Source: Myxococcaceae bacterium (GTDB lineage Bacteria; Myxococcota_A; Polyangia; Polyangiales; Ga0077539). From it: a DNA stretch of 64,000 bases. Shown piece by piece: positions 53,201 through 61,064 of the stretch (its first letter is position 1; every line of letters begins with the position of its first letter). Location: NCBI GenBank assembly GCA_004297725.1, contig SCUS01000031.1, positions 73,550-137,549 of the forward strand, read 5' to 3'. A program made the translations under genes and the position numbers. The notes beneath the pieces are model-generated. The model made no database searches and had not been told where the DNA came from. It worked only from the letters and a program-made list of their open reading frames with translations.

Positions 53201-55888
53201 CCCCGCGGAGCACACCTGGCCCGACGGGCACATGCGGCCGCAGGCGCCGCAGTTGAGGCGGTCGGTGGCGAGCTCGCGGCAGGTTCCGGCGCAGTCGACC
53301 TGGCCCGCCGGGCACGACACGGTGCACGCGCCGCCTGCGCAGATCTGGCCCGAGGCGCAGGCCATCCCGCAGCCGCCGCAGTTGGTGCGGTCGGTGCTGA
53401 GCTCCCGGCAGACGCCCGAGCAGTTGGTGGTGCCCGCGCCGCACGACACGGTGCACACGCCCGCGGAGCACACCTGCCCCGCGGCGCACGCCCGGCCGCA
53501 GGCGCCGCAGTCGTTCACCCCGGTCTGCAGGTCTCGGCACACGCCGCCGCAGTTGGTGAGGCCCGCGCCGCACGACACGGTGCAGGTGCCGCGGGAGCAG
53601 ACCGTCCCCGAGGGGCACGAGCTGCCGCAGGTGCCGCAGTTGGAGTTGTCGCTCCCGAGGTCCCGGCAGACGCCCGCGCAGTTGGTGAGCCCTGCGAGGC
53701 AGGACACCTGGCAGACGCCCACCGAGCAGACCGTCCCAGAGGGGCAGGCGGTGCCGCAGGCGCCGCAGTTGTTCACGTCCGTGTCGAGGTCCCGGCAGAC
53801 GCCCGCGCAGTTGGAGGTGCCCGCGCCGCAGGAGACCTGGCACATCCCTCGGGAGCACACCTGACCCGAGGCGCAGCCGCGGCCGCAGGCGCCGCAGTGG
53901 TTGTTGTCCGTGTCGAGGTCGCGGCAGACGCCCGAGCAGTTGGTGGTGCCCGCGCCGCACGACACGGTGCACACCCCCGCGGAGCACACCTGCCCCGAGG
54001 CGCAGCCCACGCCGCACGCTCCGCAGTTGTTGACGTCCGTGTCGAGGTCCCGGCACACGCCCGAGCAGCTCGTGGTGCCGGCCACGCAGGACACCGTGCA
54101 GGCGCCGCGAGAGCACACCTGCCCGGAGGGGCAGACCACCCCGCAGGCGCCGCAGTTGAGGCGGTCGGTCTCCAGCTCGCGGCAGGTGCCGGCGCAGTCG
54201 ACCTGGCCCGCGGGGCAGGAGACGGTGCACGCGCCCGCCGAGCAGATCTGGCCCGTCGGGCAGGCGGTGCCGCAGGCGCCGCAGTTGAGGCGGTCGGCCG
54301 TGAGGTCTCGGCAGACGCCCGAGCAGTTGGTCGTCCCGGTCACGCACGACACGGTGCACGCCCCGGCGGAGCACACCTGCCCGGAGGGGCAGGCCCGGCC
54401 GCAGGCGCCGCAGTTGGCGAGGTCCGTCAGCGGGTCCCGGCAGACGCCTTCGCAGTTGTTGAGCCCGGCGCCGCACGACACGGTGCAGGTGCCGCGGGAG
54501 CAGACCGTGCCGGAGGGGCAGGCGTTGCCGCAGGCGCCGCAGTTGGCGTTGTCGCTCGAGACGTCTCGGCAGATGCCCGAGCAGTTGGTCAGCCCCGAGA
54601 GGCAAGACACCTGGCACATCCCCGCCGAGCAGACCGTCCCCGAGGGGCAGGCCATGCCGCAGGCGCCGCAGTGGTTGAGGTCGGTGGTGAGCTCGCGGCA
54701 GAGGCCCGAGCAGTTGGTGGTGCCCGCCACGCAGGACACCTGGCACATGCCCATGGAGCACACCTGGCCCGCCGCGCAGGTCACCCCGCAGGCGCCGCAG
54801 TGGGCGAGGTCGGTGGTGAGGTCTCGGCAGACGCCCGAGCACTCGCTGAGGCCCGCGCCGCAGGAGACCTGGCACATCCCCCGGGAGCACACCTGGCCGG
54901 CCATGCAGCGGGCGCCGCAGGCGCCGCAGTGGTTGCTGTCGCTGGTGAGGTCGCGGCAGACGCCGTCGCAGCTCGAGAGCCCGCCGCCGCACGACACGAC
55001 GCAGCGGCCCGCGGTGCACACCTCGCCGGAGCTGCACGCGTTGCCGCAGGCGCCGCACCCGGCGCGGTCGGTCTGCAGGTCGCGGCACACGCTGGAGCAG
55101 TTGGTGAAGCCTGATCCGCAGGTGGTCTGGCACGCTCCTCGGACGCAGAACTGCCCGAAGGGGCACTCGTTGCCGCAGGCGCCGCAGTGGTGGATGTCGT
55201 TGGTGGTGTCGGCGCAGACCTCGCCGCCGCCCATCGGGCCCGCGTCGGAGCCCGGGGTGGCGCAGGGCATCAGCAGCTCGGAGCAGCGGATGCGGCAGCG
55301 GCCCGCCTGGCAGGAGTAGCCCTCCTGGCAGGTGTTGCCGCAGGCGCCGCAGTTGGCCCGGTCGGTCATCAGCTCGGCGCAGTAGCGCAGCGTGCCGCCG
55401 TCCATCGGCGCGGGGGTGCTGCACTCGGTGGTGGTGCCGGTGCACATGAAGGTGCACACCCCGTCGGCGCAGACCTGGTCGGTGCCGCACACGGTGCCGC
55501 AGGCGCCGCAGTTCATCCGGTCGGTCTGGAGGGAGGTGCAGCGCGCGGCGCCCGCGTCGGCGCCCGCGTCGCCGGTCGCCCCCGCGCAGAGCCGCTCGCC
55601 GGTCGCGCAGTTGGGGATGCAGGCGCCGTTCTGACAGAGCTCGCTCGAGGCGCAGGCGCGCCCGCAGGCGCCGCAGTTCTCGCGGTCCATCCTCGGGTCG
55701 GTGCAGCGGTCGTTGCAGGCGTTGAGGGGCGCGGGGCAGAGCAGCACGTCCGCGGGAGCGTCCATGGTGACGTCCCCGGAGGCGGCGTCCCGGGGGGATG
55801 GACCCCCGACGACGCTGCTCCCGGTACAGCCGGCCACCGCCAGCAGGGCGAGGGCCATGAGGAGAAATGGCGGCTTTGGATGTGGCAT
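50249..55888 (-). CDS. 1879-residue lipoprotein with 39 Stig1-like Cys-rich repeats and a DUF2135/YfaP-like C-terminal domain
   Basis: A signal peptide with lipobox LLAVAGC (Cys21) and a 28-residue linker lead into 39 cysteine units. Units 1-4 vary in length with inserts; units 5-39 (residues 256-1760) are each exactly 43 residues, with eight cysteines in the pattern SC-x6-C-x3-C-x9-C-x2-C-x3-C-x5-C-x4-C and consensus NCSGVCRDLTTDxxNCGACG. The last 119 residues (1761-1879) resemble the DUF2135/YfaP beta domain (GDMDLHVTPP, GGTLDVDDTSQRGPENIYWP). With about 310 cysteines it is probably a long disulfide-stiffened surface rod ending in a binding domain. GGAAGG-like RBS upstream. Myxobacterial homologues are easily misnamed by automatic annotation because of the simple sequence. 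Confidence 0.9.
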   Translation of the reverse strand: MPHPKPPFLLMALALLAVAGCTGSSVVGGPSPRDAASGDVTMDAPADVLLCPAPLNACNDRCTDPRMDRENCGACGRACASSELCQNGACIPNCATGERLCAGATGDAGADAGAARCTSLQTDRMNCGACGTVCGTDQVCADGVCTFMCTGTTTECSTPAPMDGGTLRYCAELMTDRANCGACGNTCQEGYSCQAGRCRIRCSELLMPCATPGSDAGPMGGGEVCADTTNDIHHCGACGNECPFGQFCVRGACQTTCGSGFTNCSSVCRDLQTDRAGCGACGNACSSGEVCTAGRCVVSCGGGLSSCDGVCRDLTSDSNHCGACGARCMAGQVCSRGMCQVSCGAGLSECSGVCRDLTTDLAHCGACGVTCAAGQVCSMGMCQVSCVAGTTNCSGLCRELTTDLNHCGACGMACPSGTVCSAGMCQVSCLSGLTNCSGICRDVSSDNANCGACGNACPSGTVCSRGTCTVSCGAGLNNCEGVCRDPLTDLANCGACGRACPSGQVCSAGACTVSCVTGTTNCSGVCRDLTADRLNCGACGTACPTGQICSAGACTVSCPAGQVDCAGTCRELETDRLNCGACGVVCPSGQVCSRGACTVSCVAGTTSCSGVCRDLDTDVNNCGACGVGCASGQVCSAGVCTVSCGAGTTNCSGVCRDLDTDNNHCGACGRGCASGQVCSRGMCQVSCGAGTSNCAGVCRDLDTDVNNCGACGTACPSGTVCSVGVCQVSCLAGLTNCAGVCRDLGSDNSNCGTCGSSCPSGTVCSRGTCTVSCGAGLTNCGGVCRDLQTGVNDCGACGRACAAGQVCSAGVCTVSCGAGTTNCSGVCRELSTDRTNCGGCGMACASGQICAGGACTVSCPAGQVDCAGTCRELATDRLNCGACGRMCPSGQVCSAGTCTVSCGSGTTSCSGVCRDLTSDLSNCGSCGRACPSGQVCSAGTCTVSCVSGTTNCSGVCRDLATDTNHCGACGRACPSGQLCSAGTCTVSCVSGTTNCSGICRDLTTDLNHCGACGRSCAAGQVCSAGVCAVSCAAGTTNCSGVCRVLTTDNANCGACGRVCPSGQTCAGGVCAVSCGGGQTNCSGTCRDLTTDLNHCGACGRACASGQVCSAGVCAVSCGAGTSNCSGVCRDLATDRGNCGACGRACASGQVCSAGACTVSCGAGTTNCSGVCRDLTGDNNNCGACGRVCAAGQACQAGTCAVSCAAGTTNCSGLCRDLSTDLNHCGACGRVCPSGQVCTAGACVVSCATGQTNCSGACRDLTSDESNCGGCARVCPSGQVCTNSVCTVSCAAGTTNCSGLCRDLQTDNNNCGACARVCPAGQLCSAGVCSVTCASGTTNCSGVCRNLQTDNANCGTCGRVCPSGQACSAGVCIVSCAAGQTNCSGTCRDLTSDNNNCGLCARVCAAGQLCSAGVCSVSCAAGTTNCSGVCRALTSDNSNCGACGRVCPSGQFCSAGVCSVSCASGTTNCSGVCRDLTTDNANCGVCGLACAAGTVCSGGTCNVSCAAGTTNCSGVCRDLTSDNNNCGACARVCGAGTICSSGVCTVSCASGQTNCSGVCRNLLTDNANCGVCGRACAAGTVCSGGTCNVSCAAGTTNCSGVCRDLSSDNANCGACARVCPSGQVCTGSVCTVSCGSGQTNCSGVCRDLTSDESNCAACGRVCPSGQVCQSSACVVACGAGLTNCSGVCRNLGSDNTNCGVCGRVCSAGQVCSAGACSVTCAAGQTNCSGVCRDLQTDNANCGACGRACSAGQACAAGTCVGQGALRFTLTWSITGDMDLHVTPPCGTEIYFGRPSACGGTLDVDDTSQRGPENIYWPTSFTPGRYYVCPEAYTSAVANATWTLVAIRGGVEVARRTGVRGRTDGSVVCNASFPGVVILDL
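50609..55123 (-). repeat. 35 tandem 129-base units, in frame, without indels
   Basis: Units 5-39 of the lipoprotein keep a strict 129-base period; the arithmetic from the first to the last unit leaves no gap or insertion. Neighbouring units are 70-90 percent alike at the protein level. On the opposite strand the period leaves very long open frames that are not genes. Confidence 0.95.
53060..54865 (-). repeat. Higher-order duplication: two 903-base blocks of seven units
   Basis: Units 7-13 (54865-53963) and 14-20 (53962-53060) correspond one by one. Rare features recur at the same place: GMCQV in units 7/14, PSGTVC in 8/15, SRGTCTV in 9/16, GQIC in 11/18, PAGQVDCAGTCREL in 12/19 and TTSCSGVC in 13/20. 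The sequence ggcgcagtcgacctggcccg occurs at 53288 and again at 54191, exactly 903 bases apart. Confidence 0.85.
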
Positions 55889-56000
55889 GGGCGAGCGTTC
55901 CTTCCAGCAATGGAGGGTATGCTCGGAGTCCGTTTGCCGGACAGCGCTTCTGTCGGGGAATCAGCCCGCGATAAAGCAGGGAAAGAGACCGAGCAAAGGC

Positions 56001-57599
<1,599 letters not shown>

Positions 57600-57627
57600 G
57601 GCGCGGGGCACATAGCCCAACGCCCCG

Positions 57628-58704
57628 TCACTCGTCCAACAGCACCCGCTCTCGGCCATGCTCCGCGATGGACTCCCGGATGCGCCGGAGCAGGGCCTCG
57701 CGGCGCGCGGAATACGCCGCCCAGTAACGCGCCGTCTCCAGCCGGCGGAAGCGCAGCCCGTCGCGGCGCACCTCCGCCCGCACCGCGTCGGCGGTCGCCC
57801 GCTCGATGCCCGGGAGCAGCGAGGCCGGGATGCGCTCGATGTGGTCGATGCCGCCGCGGTCGACCTGCACCAGGTTCTGCAAGAACCACCCGCGGTTGTT
57901 GTCGCGAAACACCAGGTCGCCGTGCTCGTCGACGGCGACGTTGGCGGCGTTCCAGCGGTCGAAGTTGCCTTGGAGGTAGTCGAAGGCGATGAGCTCCGCG
58001 ATCTGCGCCGCGCGCCGCCGGCTCGCCGGGGGGACGTCGTTGCGGGCGGACATCCAGCGGCTCCACTCGTCGCGCGCCCCGGGCTCGTGGAGCCCCGAGT
58101 GGTGGAGCACGGGCATCCAGTAGATGGCCACGCCGCGGATGGTTCCGTCGCGCTCTCGGATGAGGTCGCGGTCGTTGGCGAAGGACTCGATCACCGACGC
58201 GGGCACCGTGCGGCTCACCGCCGGAGGCACGCGGCCGGTGATGCCCAGCACCCGAGCCAGCCGGTAGCCCAGCACCTCGTGCTTCCACCACTGGTGCTCG
58301 CCCCGGCGCGCCGGCTTGAACGCGATCTCCACCCCGTCGCCCAGGTCGCAGTGGAACACCAGCGTGCTGCTGCTGAAGCGGTGCAGCACCCGCTGCACGG
58401 GCCTCGTCGCCATCGCCTGGAGCAGCGCGTCCTCGTCCTGACCGCGAAACCGCCGGATGCCGTCGGGGCGCTGCGCCGGGGCGGCGGGCTCCATCGCCGC
58501 GGCGGGAGCGCCTGCGTCGGCCGCCGGGGGAGGGGCCTCGAGCGTCGGGGCGTCGAGGGGGGCGCCCGCGTCGACGACGGCCCTCGCGGTGGCCACCTCG
58601 GAGAGCAGCGGGGGGCGGGCGCCGACGGGCGCTCGGGTGCAGGCGGTGATCAGGGTGAGCGCCGCGAACGTTCCCCAGCCCGCGCGCTGCCGCCGTCGAT
58701 TCAT
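57628..58704 (-). CDS. Lipoprotein with Fam20C/HipA-superfamily kinase-like domain
   Basis: 358 residues from the ATG of MNRRRQRAGW; the lipobox LITAC puts the lipid on Cys22. A Pro/Ala linker runs to about 80. From about 105 a kinase-like fold is visible: the ion-pair lysine in VEIAFKPAR (Lys130), possible alpha-C glutamate Glu143 (WKHEVLGYR), catalytic-loop motif DYLQGNFDRWNAAN with Asp249 and Asn252, and metal-binding Asp268 in RDNNRGWF. FKP, GNxDR and DNxxGF are the marks shared by Fam20C and HipA/CotH-type atypical kinases. It is predicted to work outside the cytoplasm, as Fam20 secretory kinases do. Substrate unknown; the abundant secreted Cys-rich proteins nearby are candidates. Confidence 0.65.
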   Translation of the reverse strand: MNRRRQRAGWGTFAALTLITACTRAPVGARPPLLSEVATARAVVDAGAPLDAPTLEAPPPAADAGAPAAAMEPAAPAQRPDGIRRFRGQDEDALLQAMATRPVQRVLHRFSSSTLVFHCDLGDGVEIAFKPARRGEHQWWKHEVLGYRLARVLGITGRVPPAVSRTVPASVIESFANDRDLIRERDGTIRGVAIYWMPVLHHSGLHEPGARDEWSRWMSARNDVPPASRRRAAQIAELIAFDYLQGNFDRWNAANVAVDEHGDLVFRDNNRGWFLQNLVQVDRGGIDHIERIPASLLPGIERATADAVRAEVRRDGLRFRRLETARYWAAYSARREALLRRIRESIAEHGRERVLLDE

Positions 58705-58778
58705 CGTCGGCGCGCACGCTAGCACCGACGGGACATCGCCCGCGACCCCGATCACGTTCTAGAGTCGGAGCACCTTCG

Positions 58779-60230
58779 ATGCTCCCTCCGAGGAAAGCTC
58801 CCCATGCCTGGTCGGCCGCGCTCCGTGCGGCGGCGCTGCTGGTGACCGCGGCGCTGGCCACCACGCGCTGCGCGTCCGGCGCGTGCGACCTGAACTCGGA
58901 CTGCGTCGCGGGCACGTACTGCGGCTACGACCACCAGTGCCGCTACGACTGCTACGAGGACCGTGACTGCAACGACGGCTCCTTCTGCAACCGCGACCGC
59001 GGGCGCTGCCAGGTGATCAGCGCCGACGCCGGGGTCACGCCCGACGCCGGAATGGTGAAGAAGGACGCGGGCGAGACGCCCATGGACGTCTCGAGGCCGC
59101 GAGACATGGACACCGGGACGCCGCGAGACGCGGGCGTCGATGTGCCCGTGGCGATGGACGTCCCGGTGGCGATGGACGTCCCGGTGGCGATGGACGTCCC
59201 GGTGGCGGTGGATGTCCCGGTGGCGGTGGACATGGGGGTTCCGCCCGTGGACGCAGGCCCGGCGCGAGCGGCCTACCTCGACCCGTGCACGGCCAACGAC
59301 GACTGCGCGAGCGGCGAGTGCCTCACCACGAGCGGCGGCGCGCGCTTCTGCACCCGTCGCTGCGTCTCGACCATCGACTGCGGGGACGGCTTCCTCTGCG
59401 ACAGCCCCCCGGCGGGAAGGCCTGCGCGCTGCGTGCTCGACGACACGGGCACGGCCTGCGACGTGCGGACTGCGGCGCCCTGCGCGCGCTTCTGCGTCGC
59501 CAACCCGGTGACCCGCCTGATGGCGCACTGCACCCACGAGTGCCGCACGGCCGCCGACTGCCCCGCGGGCTACGGCTGCCAGGACGCGGGCAGCGGCCAG
59601 CGGGTGTGCATCGCCGCCGAGCAGCCCTGCGGCCGCGCCTCCGACTGCACCACCAACGTCTGCATCGGCATGACCGGGGGCTTCCAGGGCTGCACCTCGC
59701 ACTGCACGAGCGCGAGCGACTGCCCCCGGCGCATGACCCTCAACGTCACGGGCGTCGGCATCGTCACGCTGCCGCCCTACGAGTGCCAGATGGTGGAGGG
59801 CGAGCGGATCTGCGTGCCGCCGCTCCAGGCCCTCGGCGGCGACGTCGCGGGGAGCGACGAGCTCGGCGCGTCGTGCGGGGCGTCGGGTATCGCGCTGTGC
59901 CGGAGCGGGGTCTGCGACGGCATGGGAAACGTCTGCGTGCAGGGCTGCACCGCCGGGGGCGGGTGCCCGAGCGGCTTCGCCTGCCGGCCCTGGGTCGACG
60001 ACTCGGACGTGTACCTGGTGTGCCGTCGCTCGGTGAGCGGCAACGTTCCTGTGGGCGGTCCGTGCTCGGTCGGCGCGGACTGCGTCACGGGGCTCTGTCA
60101 GGGGTCTGCGACGGGGGCGACTGCCTACTGTTCGAGGCTCTGTCGCGACCGGCTGTGCCCGACGGGCATGCGGTGCGTGGACGTCGGACGGGCGCTCGAC
60201 GGGACGCCGATCGCGCTCTGCCAGCGCTAA
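58779..60230 (+). CDS. Secreted Cys-rich multidomain protein
   Basis: 483 residues. The signal peptide (ALLVTAALATTRCASG) lacks a clean lipobox. A first Cys-rich block (DLNSDCVAGTYCGYDHQCRY) precedes an Asp/Val-rich linker with five DVPVA(M/V) units. About eight further cysteine blocks follow (NDDCASGECLTT, CPAGYGCQDAG, DCVTGLCQG, CPTGMRCVDVG), similar to the Dickkopf/EGF-like modules common in myxobacterial surface proteins. It is divergent from the Fam20-like gene, with 74 bp between, so both could be expressed together and one could modify the other. Binding partner unknown. Confidence 0.75.
   Translation: MLPPRKAPHAWSAALRAAALLVTAALATTRCASGACDLNSDCVAGTYCGYDHQCRYDCYEDRDCNDGSFCNRDRGRCQVISADAGVTPDAGMVKKDAGETPMDVSRPRDMDTGTPRDAGVDVPVAMDVPVAMDVPVAMDVPVAVDVPVAVDMGVPPVDAGPARAAYLDPCTANDDCASGECLTTSGGARFCTRRCVSTIDCGDGFLCDSPPAGRPARCVLDDTGTACDVRTAAPCARFCVANPVTRLMAHCTHECRTAADCPAGYGCQDAGSGQRVCIAAEQPCGRASDCTTNVCIGMTGGFQGCTSHCTSASDCPRRMTLNVTGVGIVTLPPYECQMVEGERICVPPLQALGGDVAGSDELGASCGASGIALCRSGVCDGMGNVCVQGCTAGGGCPSGFACRPWVDDSDVYLVCRRSVSGNVPVGGPCSVGADCVTGLCQGSATGATAYCSRLCRDRLCPTGMRCVDVGRALDGTPIALCQR
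59139..59228 (+). repeat. Five tandem 18-base units coding DVPVA(M/V)
   Basis: Five copies of an 18-base unit (gacgtcccggtggcgatg type) are almost identical at the DNA level, with third-position changes in the first copy and Met-to-Val in the last two. This indicates recent amplification of a linker in the secreted Cys-rich protein. Confidence 0.95.
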
Positions 60231-60233
60231 GGA

Positions 60234-60923
60234 TCAGCGAACCAGGATCACGCCCGCCATGCTCGGCTGGTGGAACATGCAGTGGTAGGGGTAGATCCCC
60301 GGCGCCGCGAAGGTGAAGGACACCGAGCTGCCGGAGTCGGTGTTGGCGATCGGGTTCGGGGTGGTGCCGGTTTCGGACTGACCCGGAGCCACGCCGGTGC
60401 GGAGCGGATGGCTGCTGAACGGGCCCGAGAAGCTCACCATCTGGCCCGCCGAGATGATCAGGCACTTGGGGCTGTAGGCGGAGCCGACCACACCCCCGAA
60501 GGTGACGCTGCGCTCCCCCGTGGTCCTGCGGTCGACGTACATCGCCTCGGTGCATCCATGGATCACCGTGAGCGCCGCGCCCGCGTCGGTGGCGGTGCCC
60601 GCGTCGGTGGTCGTTCCGGCGTCCGTGGCGGAGCCCGCGTCGGTGGTCGTTCCGGTGTCCGTGGCGGTGCCCGCGTCGGTGGCCGTTCCGGTGTCCGTGG
60701 CGGTGCCCGTGTCGGTGGCCGTTCCGGTGTCCGTGGCGGTGCCCGTGTCGGTGGCCGTCCCGGTGTCCGTCGCGGTGCCCGTGTCGGTGGTCGTCCCGGT
60801 GTCCGTCGCGGAGCCGGTGTCGACGACGGTGCCGGCGTCCGTCACGGGGGCGGGGTCGTCGCTGCAACCCGCGACCATGCCGGCCATAAGAAGAGCGGAT
60901 CCAAGAATGAAGTTCGTACGCAT
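60234..60923 (-). CDS. Cupredoxin-domain lipoprotein with (TDTGTA)n linker
   Basis: 229 residues from the ATG of MRTNFILGSALLMAGMVAGC; the lipobox MVAGC lipidates Cys20. Residues 28-117 are 15 hexapeptide units of the type TDTGTA. Residues 118-229 form a plastocyanin-like cupredoxin with type-1 copper ligands His172 (SSHPLRTG), Cys215, His218 and Met222 (PYHCMFHQPSMAG). It probably carries electrons at the cell surface on a flexible Thr/Asp stalk that is a candidate for glycosylation. Convergent with the Cys-rich gene, 3 bases apart. Confidence 0.87.
   Translation of the reverse strand: MRTNFILGSALLMAGMVAGCSDDPAPVTDAGTVVDTGSATDTGTTTDTGTATDTGTATDTGTATDTGTATDTGTATDTGTATDAGTATDTGTTTDAGSATDAGTTTDAGTATDAGAALTVIHGCTEAMYVDRRTTGERSVTFGGVVGSAYSPKCLIISAGQMVSFSGPFSSHPLRTGVAPGQSETGTTPNPIANTDSGSSVSFTFAAPGIYPYHCMFHQPSMAGVILVR
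60573..60842 (-). repeat. Fifteen tandem 18-base units coding TD(T/A)G(T/S)(A/T)
   Basis: 270 bases of uninterrupted 18-base units with a 36-base higher-order pattern (two unit types alternate). The repeats are in frame and form the linker of the cupredoxin lipoprotein. Identical neighbours imply recent slippage or unequal exchange. Confidence 0.95.
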
Positions 60924-61064
60924 CGGTGATCTCTCCATGAGCGTCGGGTCCCTCCCGGCGCTGCTCGGCGGCATATCTACCGCAGTTCTCCCCGCGCTGA
61001 GCATTCGTCGACGGAGGGCGCATGACGTCCGGCGCCCTCGTCGCTGCTGTCCCCGAAGGGTCGC

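Noticed and set aside
50673..53864. Second plus-strand frame of about 1060 codons in the same repeat
   Set aside because: Repeats of TPEQLV and HTWPEGQ type arise from the 129-base period; no start context and no known fold.
48425..55114. Very long open frame on the plus strand (over 2200 codons) across the Cys-repeat gene
   Set aside because: Product is low-complexity Ala/Gly/Arg/Val without domains; it is the mirror of the strictly periodic minus-strand gene, whose signal peptide, cysteine units and end domain are real.
50609..55123. CRISPR-like regular repetition
   Set aside because: Units are contiguous, in frame and coding, with no unique spacers and no cas genes.
60573..60842. Short direct repeats resembling a CRISPR or iteron origin
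   Set aside because: 18-base units without spacers inside a lipoprotein gene; no replication gene nearby.
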